Position numbers and translations under genes: made by a program. The notes below the pieces were generated by a model, which did not search any database, had not been told where the DNA came from, and worked only from the letters and a program-made list of their open reading frames with translations. Shown in pieces: positions 10,047 to 22,516 of a DNA stretch of 64,000 bases (its first letter is position 1; each line of letters starts with the position of its first letter). This stretch comes from Jaltomata sinuosa (Eukaryota; Streptophyta; Magnoliopsida; Solanales; Solanaceae): NCBI GenBank assembly GCA_003996215.1, contig QJPP01001691.1, forward strand, positions 62,001 to 126,000. Reading direction: 5' to 3'.

Positions 10047-12141
10047 TGTAACACCCCAGAACTTCCAAGCCTAGACTCACCTCAAAAAACCAGAAGGAAA
10101 TAAAAATTTCAAGTGTTAGTCATTCCACGAGTCAGATCCACAAGCCATGGAATAATACACGAGCCGTGGTCTTGAATCATGGAACTCAGACCAGAGGCCA
10201 ACCCCTCTGAGGCCGGGTTCACAAACAAGAACCATGAACAGTAAAAGTTTCCACGGGTCATAGAAGCTGCCCATGAAACTATCTTGCAGATGACCTCCCA
10301 GGATCCACGATCCCTGGAAGTTTCCACGAGTCGTGGTCCACTCTCATGGAACCACCTTCCAGTAGCCCTGATTTCCTGTACAAGGAACCACGATAGGGTT
10401 CCACGAACCGTGGATGGTTCCATGGGTCATGAACCTAAGCTATGGAACTCAAACCGGCAACTTGACAAAAAGTCCAATGAACCATGACAGGGTTCTAAAG
10501 GTCATGGAAGCATCCACGGACCATGGAACCTGAGTCACAAATTTTAGCAGTCTTTTTAAATTTTCCCAGGGGTATTCCAGACATTTCTACCTCTTTTAAA
10601 GCCTAAGATACGTCATTTTTCTTAGCCTAAGCCTAGTTAATTAGTCAAAAACTATCTAAATTAGCTATTCTCCTAAAATCATCAGACACTTAGAAAGAAA
10701 AAGAGAAAAGAGGAGACAATTTCTCTCAAGAACAAGCAGAAGGTCTTCTTCAAGCTCAGCCCCTATAATCCAAGGATTTCTCCATAGATTCTCATCCAGG
10801 TATGTGGGATTTCACTAGTGGGTTCCTTTCACCCATTGGGTCCCTAGATTCAGTTTAGTTCTTCGATTCTCCATGAGTTATTCAGACCTAGGGCTCCTTA
10901 CATCTTAGGTAATCATTGTAATTCAGAATCTATTTACTTGTGTGATAATAATTACATGTTCTTGGAGAATTAGCATTGTCACATGCACAAAATTTAGTAA
11001 CCCTAACTTGTGTTGAATTCAGTACTCATAATTTATACTTTCTAGTCAGATAATTCAGACAATTATGCTTCAGAATTAGAATGCCATAAGTTTCAGTACA
11101 TTTATATTGCATTCTTAGATGATTATCAGTATTTGGGCTATCCAGTATTTCAGCTTGCATTTCATTGCTTATGTATTAAGTTGGGAGTAGGCTTAGTACT
11201 GAGCGGATGAAGGGATAAAGGCTTAGCTGTAAGATTAGGTTGAGACCTTTAGTAGCAGTCCCTCAGTCCCAGAACTACGTTGCCACCGTATGTATAAAAG
11301 GGGTTCACTGTTAGGTTAGGCTGGTCACCCTTGTCCCTTGTGGACATCAATTTAGTGGATCTGCATCAGACTTGTTTGTATCCTTGGCAAGGTATGAACA
11401 TCCTTCCATCTAGGGTTATAGGTTGGCCCTATAGTTAGATCAGCTTGGGGTATGTCGGTTAATAGTAGCTCCTACAGTCAGATTTATCCTTGTATTGACC
11501 TTGTATTCAGTTATTCAGATCAACTCAGCATGTTACATCATTCATGTTATTTACTTGGTCATTGTATTCAGTTTGTCTCTCAGTTCAGGCTTCAGTATAT
11601 GTCTCTATTTCAGTCTTTATGATATACATCTTTGCATATATCCTGCATGCTCAGTACATCCGAAGTACTGACGCATACTTTTGTGCTATATCCTCATGAT
11701 GTTGGTTCAGGCGCTCAACATCCATATCGCGCTTAGCTCGATATCCTATCCTTACTCAGCAGCTTCAGTGGTGAGTCCTCATAGTTCAAGGACGATAGAT
11801 ATGATTTCATCTTTTAGTTTTATGTTCAATTTTCAGACTATTAGAGTTAGATGGGGGCTTGTCCTAGCAACTCACATTAGTTAGAGGCTTTCAAACATAG
11901 AACTTGATTCAGCTATTGAGTTGTTAGTGTTTTTTTCCAGACTCCTTATACTCTTACATATATTTTATCCGGACATGTTGGGTTCTTTCTTTCTCATCTC
12001 AGATATTTACATGCTTTCAATTTTCCGCACAGTTCATGTTTTATCAGAAATTGTCTAGCTATGCCAGACCATATGTTAGCTTGGGGTCGCTTCTGACACG
12101 AAGCACCACATTACGTCTAGGGGTATCCTCAGGGTGTGACA
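10047..12141 (+). repeat. Element B 3' LTR
   Basis: 2095 bp from TGTAACACCCC to CAGGGTGTGACA, preceded by the purine tract CCCAAGGGGGAGAT. U3 (about 10125-10530) is packed with CCACG/CGTGG and CCATGG variants. A splice-donor-like CCAG/GTATGTG lies at 10796-10805 and an acceptor-like TTCAG at 11706-11710. Its last 330 bp match 4683-5002. Confidence 0.88.
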
Positions 12142-12448
12142 CATATAGTTTCGACGTATCTGAAATAGTGCAACATTTTGAACCTTTGCTTCCTTTCTGA
12201 AGCAGTGCATTTTGGCTATAAATATTTGATTCTTCCTCATATATGAAGCACAAAATTAAGTTCTATTTGAGTATGAAATTGTTAAGTATACTTCTACATT
12301 TCTTCTTCAGAAATTCAAGTGTGATTTACTACCATTGAGTGGTTCGTTGTTCAACAGAATTTGAGGTATCATTATTCTATTGATGTTAAACCATTCTATC
12401 CTGGAAGAATATATTTCATCAACTTTAGGTGTTTAAGGGGAATTATTT
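12142..12448 (+). repeat. Copia 5' LTR fragment between elements B and C
   Basis: Reverse-complement match to the copia LTR at about 46440-46750, including the CGACGTATCTGAAA and CAATGGTAGTAAATCACAC (reverse) blocks. It continues after element C at 30807, so C is inserted inside it. Its left end abuts B, whose insertion removed contact with the upstream part of the LTR. Bases 12444-12448 (TATTT) are the probable left target duplication of element C. Confidence 0.85.
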
Positions 12449-14554
12449 TGCAATTCCCTTAAAATTCTAAGCCTAGAACCAGCCCAGAAAATCCAAAATG
12501 TGAACTATCAAGTGACAGAACAAGAACCACGGCTGGTTTTCACAGACGGTGAAAGAGTCCACAGACCATAGATAGCCTCTGTGGAAAAAGTCCTGCAGAT
12601 CATACTTTCAAGTCCTGATCCATGAGAGAGATCCACAGACCGTGGATAGAACCACGAGCCATGGTTTCCATCCATGGAATCAGACCTGAGAGTCAGAGTT
12701 TTCCCCCGAGAACCATGACCAGCTTCTATTGACTCCACGGTCCGTGGATGGAGGTCGTGGAAATCAAAACTGTAACCTATCAAAATGGCCCAGGAACCAC
12801 GACAGGGTTCCACGGCCCATGGAACCATCCACGGACTGTGGTTCCCATCCGTGGAATCTAGTTCATAAATTTTCAACAATTTTTATTAAATATTTTCAAG
12901 GGTATTCCAAACCTTTCCTACCCTTTTGAAAGGCTAAGCTATATCATTTTAACTAGCCTAAGATAAGTTATTAAGCCTAAAACTACCCAAACCCCTCATT
13001 ACCTCAGAATTAGATCAACACTTAGCAAAAATAGAGAAAAAAGAATGCTTCTTTCTTCTCCAAAGCAAACAAAGGGTTCTCCAACTTCAAGCTTTAAACC
13101 CAAGGAGATTCACCAAGGGTTTTGCTCTCAGGTATGTGAGATTTCATCAATGGGTTTCTTTTCACCTATTAAGTCCCTAAATTAATTCAAGTTCTTTAGT
13201 TTGAGTTCTGTTTTCAGAACCTAGGGTTGCTAAGATTTTGGTGAAATCCTTTGTATTTTAGTTTTCCATTAAATATGAATCCTTATTGCATGTTTCTTCG
13301 AAGTCTAGAAATATTGTATTCTCAGAACCTTCAAATCCTCATTATGTGATATTATCCTTGAATTTTGAGCTATAATTATGAATTCCATATTTCAGTCAGA
13401 TTCTAGAATTGTTAAGAGTAGTTCAATCTCTTAGGATAGTGGGTTATGAACACCCGATCAGTTTTGGATTTCATGCATTTTCGGTCAGATGCTTAGTTAT
13501 TCAGAATTACATGATTTAAATGCTTTTAGTGTTAGCATTATTTAGCATTCTCAAAAAGCTAGTAATTTGAGCTTACAGTATGTCAAATATAATAACATAC
13601 TCAGTTGGGAGTAGACTTAGCACCGAGCGGACACAGGGATGAAGGCTCACCCATCAGTTTAGGCTGAGACCTTTAGTAGCAGTCCCTAAGTCCCAGAACT
13701 ACGGCAACACTGTAGGTTATAAAGGGTTACCATCATATCATGCTTGACATCTTAGTCCTTTATGGACATCAGATTAGTGGATCTACGCCAGCTAATGTTC
13801 ATATCGTTGTCAAGGTATGAACACCCTCCTCGCCAGGGTTACAAGTTGGCCCCATAATTAGCTTAGCTTGGGTTATGCCAGTTAATAGTAGCTTTCACAT
13901 TTCAGACTCAGTTAGTGCATGACCTTGTAGTCAGTTATTCAAATCAGTACTATTCAGTTGCATATTTATCTACTTGGTCATTGCACCAGTTTACTTATTG
14001 CAGGTTTCATGCTCAGTTAATCCTTTTATTTCCAGTTCAACATATTTAGATTAGTGCATATCCTGCATGCTCATTACATTCCAAGTATTGATGCATACTT
14101 TTGTGTTGCATTCTATCATGATGCAGGTTCTGATGCTCAATATCCAGATCATGCTTAGTTTGATTTTCCAGCATTCTCAGCAACAGAGTTGGTGAGTCCT
14201 TATATTTAGAGGAAAAGATTTATGTTCATTTTTATTCAGTCTTTTATTTCAGTTTCAGACTATTAGAGTTACCTGGGGGTTTGTCCCACCAACTCATCTT
14301 AGTAGACGCTTTCAGACATAGAGTCAGTTTTGAGCTTATGCAGTCAGTTTATATTTCAGACTTTATTTATCTATATTTACATTAAGAGATTATTTGTTAA
14401 CATTCTCAAACTTATATTGTTACATCAGTTTAGCTTTCACACAAATATTATTTTAATCAGAATATTTAGAATATGCCTGACCATGGGTTAGCTTGGGGTC
14501 ACTTGTGACTCTCAGCACCATATTCCATCTAGGGGTTAGCCTCGGGACATGACA
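12449..14554 (+). repeat. Element C 5' LTR
   Basis: 2106 bp. It aligns with 28679-30806 throughout (same splice-like donor CTCAG/GTATGTG at 13127-13138 and acceptor-like GATGCAG at 14120-14126). The first dozen bases are diverged (TGCAATTCCC where the 3' LTR has TGTAACACC). Ends CGGGACATGACA. U3 palindrome cluster at about 12528-12860. Confidence 0.85.
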
Positions 14555-14558
14555 AACT

Positions 14559-14570
14559 TGGTATCAGAGC
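14559..14570 (+). other. Element C primer-binding site (tRNA-iMet)
   Basis: Perfect TGGTATCAGAGC, 4 bp after the 5' LTR end. Confidence 0.92.
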
Positions 14571-14769
14571 ATCAGGTTTAATGTATTCTAGGGTGTTTGA
14601 AAGCCATTTCAAGTAGATTATTTTTCATGGGTGTGAAGCATGCCACACTTATGAGAGAGAGGCTACGAGACATTTTTAGGAAAACTTTCCTTCTTTTTTT
14701 CCATCTCGTGCTATTGAGTGTGAACTCTACTTAATCTCCATCTAACTCGTGCTCTATGAATTATAGAAA

Positions 14770-15397
14770 ATGCCTCCCAGAAGAGCTAACATAAGGAGGA
14801 ACAACAACGGAAACTAGCAAGCACCACCCATTCTAGTAAACCCTTTGAATGAGAAAATCACTCACGCCAAGTTCAGGGATGCTTTCCAGGTGCTAGCCCA
14901 GGCCATGACTACTCAGGTGAACTAGCAGGCTGTTGCACCAATCAACCCATAGAATAACACAATATCAGCTAGAGTCTAGAACTTCACTCGGATGAATCCT
15001 CCCGAGTTCCATGGTTCTAAGACTGAGAAGGATCCACAAGAATTCCTTGATGACATCTAGAAATTTACTGAGATCATGGGTGTCACTCCAGTTAAAAGTG
15101 CAGACTTGTATGCGTATCAGTTGAAGGTAGTGGCTCACACTTGCTACAAGCAATGAAAGGAAGCTAGGGGTACAAATGTAGGCCCGATAGATTGGGATCA
15201 ATTCATGACTGCATTTTTAGATAGGTTCTTCCCACTTGAACTAAGGAAAGACAAGGTTCAGGATTTCATCAACTTGAGGTAGGGTGACATGAGTGTGAAA
15301 GAGTAGTCTCTAGCAACTTTTGAAATATGCTCCAGCTATGGTAGATGACTCCAGAGCCCGTGTGAGTAAGTTTGTGTCAGGTGTTTCCAAAGATATG
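14770..15397 (+). pseudogene. Element C gag, 5' half
   Basis: ATG 14770 begins MPPRRANIRR and the sequence continues into the gag domain (TRMNPPEFHGSK, DPQEFLDDI) with several in-frame stops. The coding sequence breaks at GTTTCCAAAGATATG (15383-15397), where element D's LTR starts. The next codons resume at 24434 (GTTAATGATTGTAGG), exactly as in the uninterrupted gag of element B near 5820-5850. Confidence 0.85.
15393..15397 (+). repeat. Left target-site duplication of element D (ATATG)
   Basis: ATATG directly before TGTAACACC; an identical ATATG directly follows the other LTR at 24429-24433. Confidence 0.93.
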
Positions 15398-17504
15398 TGT
15401 AACACCTCAGGAATCGAACCAGCTTTCTAAGTTTGAAACACTGAAAAATCTCATGTTCCCAGGAATTACGAGCCCAAACCACAGATCGCGGTTTGAACCA
15501 TAGGTCGTGGAATGGAACCGTGGTTTCCTTCTGTTGGTTTAGTTTCTTGTCTAAGAATCATGAGTTGGTTCTACATACCATGGTTCTGACTATGGTCCAT
15601 CCTGTCAACTCATGGAATCAGATCAGAGGGTTGACAGTTCCCCCAGGATTCACGACTGGTTTCTATGGCCTGTAGTTTTGACTACGGACTATCCTGTAAC
15701 TTGTAGAACTTGTCTAGAGGATTGCATGTTTCCCAGAATGACTCAGGTCTATGAGCCATCATTTAGTTGACGAGTCATCCTGTTGAATCATAGTTTACCT
15801 TTTGCAGTCTGACTCTTTGGCCAGGAATGACGGAAGGAAACCACGAGCCGTGGTTAGGTCTACGGTTCGTGGAACCCATCCGTGGTCCTTGAAAGTCAAC
15901 TTTTTCTAGCATTTTCCTAATTATGTCCCAAGGGTATTTTAGTTATTACCCACCCTTTTAACTCCTAAGTGAGGTTTTTTGACCATTTTTAGCATGATTT
16001 CTAAACCTATTAATCTAAGTCTCTTCTCATTACCTCATTCATCTACCAATTGGGAAAAGAACTCCTTCAAGCTCCAAGTCTCAAGCTCTAAGTTTAAGTC
16101 TCATTTTCTTTTCAATTTCAAGTGGGTTAGCTTCAATCAAGGTATGTGGGTATTCAACAATGGGTTTCTTTTACCTTGTGCCTTAAACCCCTAATTTTTA
16201 TTTTGATTTCATGAACTTTCAAATTAGGGTTCTTACCCAATTCTTATGGATTTTGCTATAAATTGTCTTCTCATGATTCTATTATGAAATCTATATTAAA
16301 TTGCATGATTTTGCATGGGTTTTTACATGTGAACTCCTATTTTATTAATTGAAGGCTAATTATGGTAAATCCTACATGCATGAATTGACTTAAGAAAATT
16401 TGGTATTTGATAGCATGCTTTTCATGGATTTTCAAGCAAGTGCATGCCTAGTTCCTATGTTCTATGAAAGTATATGTTATTATGAAATTGAACTAGAGCC
16501 ATACAAGTTTTCAAGTTATTGATTATTATGTAATGCAAGACACCCGATGTTCCATCAAAGCTCATGAATTATTTTCTAAACCAAGATTCGTGAGTAGTAT
16601 GAAGATCCGGGTTATGAATATGTTATGAACAAGCTTGACATCTAGATATGTCACATGTATGTGATCCTTATGTTATATGTTTTAGGAGTAGTATTTAGCA
16701 CTGAGCGATGAGGGTTCTGAATAACCCAAGTTCAAAACTATGTTGCCACCGTAGGTTGCCCTCCATGGCTTATGAAAGGATCCTTATGACATGGTTGTAA
16801 CCTTGGCCGGTTAGGACAACCTTTTTTAGTGTGGGTGCATGCCACTGGACTCCATGTAGCTCAGCATGGTTTATGTCGATTATGAGAAACTCCCACATAT
16901 TTATTTTCAAGCTAATAAGTTACATGATATTTTACTTTGAATCTTGACTTTATTTCACGTTTTATGTCCTTTATCTTGATAATTTCTTATACTATCTCTT
17001 CTATGGATGAGCTCATCTTAAGCATGTTTTAAGTATGTTTTATCATGATCATGCATATCTCTTATACTTGGTACATCCTATAGTACTAACACATATTTTG
17101 TGCTGCATTCTCTTGATGATGCAAATTTAGGTTCCCTCCCTCAGGCACGTAGCTAGAGACCGTATGCCGTATCCTGTCAGTGTTGGTGAGTCCTCATTGT
17201 TTGAGGGATATTATGACTCTAGCTAGTTTTTATTATCTACTTTCATACTTTGAGTTAGCTAGGGTCTTGTCCTAGTAACTCCTTATGTCATGTATAGAGG
17301 TTTTTCAGACATAGACAATATTTAGGTCTTTTTTGAATCATGTTCCTCTTGATTTTATCTTATGGATTGAGTTATTTAATTCTTATCATGCTTCTGCCAT
17401 GTTTAATTGATATACCTGAGTTATGCTATGAACAAGGGTTAGCTTAGGGCACTTGTGGTCCCAGGTCCTGTGTTACATCTAGGAGGTAACCTCGGGGTAT
17501 GAAA
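15398..17504 (+). repeat. Element D 5' LTR
   Basis: 2107 bp, TGTAACACC start. The end is mutated to TATGAAA instead of GTGACA. Palindrome-rich U3 at 15475-15890; splice-donor-like CAAG/GTATGTG at 16138-16148. The region 16150-16360 has no counterpart in D's own 3' LTR, which is deleted there. Confidence 0.9.
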
Positions 17505-17508
17505 AACT

Positions 17509-17520
17509 TGGTACCAAAGC
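17509..17520 (+). other. Element D primer-binding site, two substitutions
   Basis: TGGTACCAAAGC instead of TGGTATCAGAGC, 4 bp after the LTR. Both changes are transitions and would weaken tRNA-iMet pairing, consistent with decay after insertion. Confidence 0.8.
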
Positions 17521-17713
17521 CTCAAGTTCAAGAGTCCCAGGATGTCTGAAAGCCGCATCAAGTAGAGTCTCTTTGATGTGCATGAAGCATGCCACACTTA
17601 TGAGAGGGAAGTTATGAGATGTCTTAGAAAAACTCCACTTCTCTCATGATCACATTGTGCGATAGAGCTTAACTTTAATATCCCTCTAATCCTTTCCTTG
17701 TACGTTTCAGTTT

Positions 17714-18766
17714 ATGCCTCGATGTGCTATGCCTTACTGAGCCATTTAGAATGCTGTTCCTCCAGTTCGATCCCCCGAGGTCACGAATGAGGAGTTCATG
17801 AATGCCATCCATATGCTAGCCCAGACCTTGGCCGCTCAGACCAACCAGCTGGCCCCTATCCCTGTTCACCCTCAAGGTAGGGTATTGGCCCGAGTTTGTG
17901 ATTTTGTCTGTATGAACCCACCAGAGTTCTGGGGTTTGAAAGTGAATGAGGATCCACTAAATTTTATTGATGAAGTGAAGAAAATCTTTGATGTGATGCA
18001 AGTGGTTGGTGTTGATTGTGTTGAGTTTGTATCCTATCAACTCAAGGATGAATCTCATATATGGTTCACGTAATGGAAGGACGCTAGGGCTAGGACGTGG
18101 TCCCTATGACTTGGGAGTGTTTTGAGAAGGCGTTCTTTGACCGGTTCTTTCCCCGAGAGTTGAGGCAAGCGAAGGCTGAGGAGTTTGTGAACGTGAGACA
18201 GGGATCCATGACTATTCAGGAGTACAGTTTGAAGTTCACTCAGTTGTCTAGGTATGTCCCCTATATGGTAGCAGACTCACATGACCAGATGAGCAAGTTT
18301 ATCTATGGGGTTTTAGATATGGTGAAGAAGGAGTGTAGGTCCGCTATGCTGTTGAGTGATATGAACATTTCCAGACTCATGACCCATGCTCACCAGATTG
18401 AGGGATACAAGATTAGGGAGATGGATAGGGAGAACAAGAGGGATAGATATGAGGGTTCAAGTTTTGGCCATCAGAGGTCCGGTGGCGGGCATCGCTTCTC
18501 ATTTCAAAAAAAGTCATCAGGACCCGTTCATTCTTCTGCTAGTGCTCCTACCCAGGCTTTGAGGCCTCGTTATGATCAGACTGGTAGAGGATCTGGTTCC
18601 TATTCGCAGTCTTAGGGGAGTGTTGCTAAAGGATCTTCCCACCCTATTTGCAGCAAGTTTGGGAAGAATCACCCAAGAGAGTATCATTTGGGCATGGGTG
18701 CATGCTTTGGGTGTGGACAAGCTAGATACATGATTAGAGATTTCCCTTCGAATAAGAAGTGGCAGT
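17714..18766 (+). pseudogene. Element D gag, broken
   Basis: Begins ATG 17714 but meets a stop after eight codons. An open piece at 17798-18073 covers the gag N-terminal domain (MNAIHMLAQTLAAQTNQLA ... NPPEFWGLKVNEDP). After a shift near 18075 a second piece (18097-18615) continues with WECFEKAFFDRFFPREL, MTIQEYSLKFTQLSRY and a Ser-rich basic tail. The zinc knuckle (CFGCGQARYMIRDF) has lost its His and last Cys. Its amino-acid sequence differs noticeably from gag of B and C. Confidence 0.83.
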
Positions 18767-18870
18767 AAGGTAGTAGGGCTCACTCTGCTCCAGCAGCCCC
18801 AGGAGGTCGACCAACCCAATAGAGCATAACTTCTAGTTCTAGTGGTCAGCGCCAGAACCACCTTCATGCT

Positions 18871-20385
18871 ATGTCCTCTCATCAGGACCAGGAGGGTTCC
18901 CTAGATGTTGTTATTGGTATATTGAAAGTTTTCTCTTTTGATGTGTATGCTTTGTTGGACCCCGACGCCTTCTTATCTTTTGTGACCCCTTATATAGCAT
19001 GCAAATTTGAAATTTATCCTAAATTGATTTTAGAACCCTTTTATGTTTCTACTCTTGTTGGTGAGTCAGTCCTAGACAAAAGAATATACCGAAATTGGCC
19101 TATCTCAGTCCTTCATAGAGTCACTTCAGCGGATTTGGTAGAGTTGGAGATGACAGATTTTGATGTTATTCTGGGTATGGATTGGTTGCATGCTTTTTAT
19201 ACTTCGGTTGACTGTCATACTCTGGTGGCCAGTTTGAAGTTTCCAAATGAACCCGTCTTAGAATGGCAAGGTAGTCCCCCATCCTCAAAAGGTCATTTCA
19301 TATCTTATCTTAAGGCTAGGAAGATGATTTCTAAGGGTTATGTTTATCACATAGTGTGGGTTATGGACACGGAGTCTGGAATTCCATCCCTTCAGTCTGT
19401 TCCTATTGTGAATGAGTTACCAGAAGTGTTTCTCAAAGATTTACTCAGAGTCCCTCCCGAGTGGGAAATTGGCTTTGGGATCGATCTTCTTCCAAATACG
19501 AATCCTATCTTTATTCCTCCCTATAGGATGGCTCCTACAAAACTTAAAGAGTTAAATAATCAGTTGAACGATCTTCTTGATAAGGGTTTTATTAGGCCTA
19601 ACATTTTTCCATGGGGTGATCTAGTCTTATTCGTGCGAAAGAAAGATGGTTCCATCAGAATGTGCATTGACTACTGTCAGTTGAACAAGGTCACAATCAA
19701 GAAAAAATATCCCATTCCTAGGATTGATGACTTGTTCGATCAGCTTCATGGTGCCAGTTTCTTCTCAAAAATCGACCTTAGGTCCGGTTATCATCAGCTT
19801 CGTGTTAGGGAGTGTGATATTCTGAAGACAACTTTCAAGAGCCGGTATGGTCATTATGAATTTGTTGTGATGTCTTTTTGTCTAACGAATGCTCCTATAG
19901 CTTTTATGGATTTGATGAACTGTGTGTTCAAGCAGTATTTAGATATGTTTGTGAATGTGTTCATTGATGATATCCTTATCTATTCTCGAAGTGAGGAGGA
20001 GCATGCAGACCATTTGAGAGTGGTGTTGCAAACTCTCAAGGATCGACAATTATTTTCTAAGTTTAGAAAGTGTGAGTTCTTGATGCAGTTTATTGCTTTT
20101 CTGGGTGACATTGTGACTAGAGATGATATTCGAGTTGATTCTCAAAAGATTGAGGCAGTAAAGAACTGGCCTAGACCCACTTCCCCGTCTGATATTAGAA
20201 GCTTTTTGGGTTTGGCTTGTTACTATGGGAGATTTGTGGAAGGATTTTCTTCCATTGCTGCCCCTTTGACTCGATTGACTCAGAAGAAGGTGAAATTTCA
20301 GTGGTCTGATCTATGTGAGAAAAATGTTCAGGAATTGAAGACTAGATTGACCACAACTCCAGTGTTAGCTATAGGATTGGTTTGA
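18871..20385 (+). pseudogene. Element D protease, reverse transcriptase and connection
   Basis: The longest open frame in the window (504 codons). Protease region: LLDPDAFLSFVTP near residue 29 (the usual LLDPGAT; Gly and Thr of the active site changed) and VILGMDWLH near residue 103. RT: GFIRPNIFPWGD, MCIDYCQLNKV, SKIDLRSGYHQLRV and the catalytic FIDDILIYS (19960-19986), all intact. The connection domain (FLGLACYYGRFVEGF) follows. At about 20370 a deletion of roughly 45 bp relative to element A removes the start of RNase H and shifts the frame, ending at TGA 20383-20385. Confidence 0.9.
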
Positions 20386-20996
20386 GTTGTGTTTTGATGC
20401 AGTGTGGTAAAGTTATTGCTTATGCTTCGAGACAACTTAAGACTCATGAGAAAAACTACCCTACTCATGATCTTGAGTTAGCGGCAGTGGGCTTTGCCTT
20501 GATGATTTGGAGACATTACTTATATGGTGTGCATGTGGATGTATTCACCGATCATAAAAGTCTTCAGTATGTGTTCACTCAGAAGTAATTGAATCTGCAA
20601 CAAAGAAAATGGCTTGAGCTTCTTAAGAATTATGACATGAGTGTGCTTTACCACCCAGGTAAGGCCAATGTCGTGAAAGATGCACTTAGTAGAATGTCCA
20701 TGGGTAGTGTGTCTTCAGTTGAAGATGGGAAGAAGGAATTGGTTAAGGAGGTTCATAGGCTTGCTCGGTTGGGAGTTCGCCTTATGGACTCGACAGAAGG
20801 TGGTGTTATTGTTCAGAATGGTTCCGAATCATCATTGGTAGCTGAAGTGAAGGCAAAGCAAGATAGTGATCCTACTTTGCTTCCGCTAAAGGGTGCAGTC
20901 CATCAGCAAAGGGTTGAGGTCTTCTCCCAAGGGAGAGATGGTGTGCTTTTCTATCAGGGTCAATTGTGTGTGCCAGATGTAGATGGGTTGAGATAG
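20382..20996 (+). pseudogene. Element D RNase H remainder and linker
   Basis: Frame after the deletion: VLMQCGKVIAYASRQLK, HDLELAAVGF, FTDHKSLQYVFTQK, then a TAA (20586-20588; element A has GAA) and the rest (WLELLKNYDMSVLYHPGKA, DALSRMSMGSV). The domain lacks its first catalytic Asp because the YCDAS segment is gone. It ends at a TAG (20994-20996) at the position where all four Tekay copies carry a stop. Confidence 0.85.
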
Positions 20997-21695
20997 CAGA
21001 TTTTGACTGAGGCCTATTATTCCAGATATTCAATCCATCCTGGTGCCACCAAGATGTACCGTGATCTACGGGAAGTCTATTGGTGGAATGATATGAAGAG
21101 GGACATAGACGATTTTGTAGCTAAGTGTCCCAACTGTCAGCAAGTGAAGGTAGAGCATCAGCGACCGGGTGACATAATTTAAGATATTGACCTTCCTACT
21201 TGGAAGTGGGAAGCAATCAATATGGACTTCATTACAGGTTTGCCTCGTACTCAAGGGCAACATGATTTGATTTGGGTGATTGTCGATCGGATGACTAAGT
21301 CATCCCACTTCTTGGCTGTTAGGACTACAGATTCAGCGGACGATTATGCCAGACTCTACATTTAGGAGATAGTCAGATTGCATGGTGTTACTTTGTCTAT
21401 CATTTCAGATAGAGGTACCCAGTTTACCTCCCAGTTTTGGAGATTTTTTCAGAGAGGTCTTGGTACTCAGGTGAAGCTTAGCATAACTTTTCACCCACAA
21501 ATGGATGGCCAGGCAGAGCATACTATTCATACCTTGGAGGATATGTTGAGGGCTTGTGTGATTGACTTCAAAGGTAATTGGGATGATCACTTACCTTTTA
21601 TCGAGTTTGTCTACAACAACAACTTTCACTCTAGCATCCAGATGGCTCCTTATGAGGCACTTTATGATCAGAGTTGTTGGTCTCTTATCGGTTAG
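20997..21695 (+). pseudogene. Element D integrase (zinc-binding and core)
   Basis: Zinc region with SIHPGATKMYRDL and CPNCQQVKVEHQ, then NMDFITGLP (first Asp, about 21219), IISDRGTQF (second Asp) and GQAEHTI (Glu), so the DDE triad is present. Stops at about 21179-21181 and 21363-21365 break the frame. The last piece is open from 21378 and ends at a TAG (21693-21695) after SLIG. Confidence 0.83.
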
Positions 21696-22278
21696 TTTGA
21701 GGTAGGTGAGGCAAATTTGATTGGTCCAGATTTGGTGCATGAGACTATGGAGAAGGTTCAGCTTATTAGGGAGAGATTGAAGACCACTCAGAGTCGACAA
21801 AAATCATATACAGATGTGAGGAAAAGAGAATTGGAATTTGAGGTTGATGATTGGGTTTTTTTGAAGGTGTCACCCATGAAGGGTGTGATGAGATTTGGAA
21901 AGAAAGGGAAGCTTAGTCCCTGTTTTGTAGGTCCTTATCAGATTATAAGGAGAGTTAGTAAGGTTGCTTATGAGTTAGATTTGCTGTCAGATTTAGAAGT
22001 GGTTCATCCAGTCTTCCATGTTTCCTTGTTGAAGAAGTGTGTTGGTGATCCAACCTTGATTGTCCCTTTGGAGGATGTGAATGTGAAGGATAGCCTTACT
22101 TATGAGGAGATTCCTGTAGAGATCCTTGATCATCAGATTCGAAGGTTGAGAAATAAGGAAGTCACTTCGGTAAACGTTCTTTGGAGAAATCAGCTTGTTG
22201 AAGGAGCCACTTAGGAAGCAGAATCAGCCATGAAAGCCAAGTACCCTCATCTCTTTCCTTCCGATCCTGTTTCAGCTT
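21696..22278 (+). pseudogene. Element D integrase C-terminus with chromodomain-like tail
   Basis: Open from 21717 to 22214: RQKSYTDVRKRELEFEVDDW, VSPMKGVMRFGKKGKL, HPVFHVSLLKKCVGDPT, then the chromodomain-like YEEIPVEILDHQIRRLR and VLWRNQLVEGAT. A TAG (22212-22214) replaces the Trp codon of the usual TWEAE, after which AMKAKYPHLFPSD can still be read to a stop near 22278. The best-preserved chromodomain-like segment of the four copies. Confidence 0.83.
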
Positions 22279-22516
22279 GAGGTAATAATTTCCTCCCTAG
22301 TATGTCCCTCCAAACCTACTCCATCAGTTTTGCTCATGATCTTAGTATGTGTTCATGTTTCTCGAAGCTAGTTCAATTATGTTTTAAGTTGAAAAGTTCA
22401 GTTTCATGTTTATTCCTCTGTTTTCCTATTTTGTTGTTGTTTGGTTGGGCTGTATTCTCTCCAGTTTTCCTTGGTAAATCATCATTCGAGGTCGAATGAT
22501 CCCAAGGGGAAGATAT

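Larger units (their letters stand above)
4683..12141 (+). mobile_element. Element B: Tekay-like retrotransposon with interrupted 5' LTR
   Basis: Order: residual 5' LTR end, primer site, gag, protease, RT, RNase H, integrase, chromodomain-like tail, polypurine tract (about 10030-10044), 3' LTR. The LTR sequence differs clearly from A/D and from C, so B is a separate family or subfamily. The 5' LTR is cut by element A, and the missing part lies left of the window. The right flank (12142 on) is copia LTR, so B integrated into copia. Frameshifts and stops occur in gag, between protease and RT, and in RT and integrase. Confidence 0.88.

Noticed and set aside
12508..12929. ORFs on both strands in the C LTR, and similar ones at 10109-10487 and 28585-29127
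   Set aside because: They run through the palindrome-rich U3; reading on both strands at once is a by-product of the inverted motifs.
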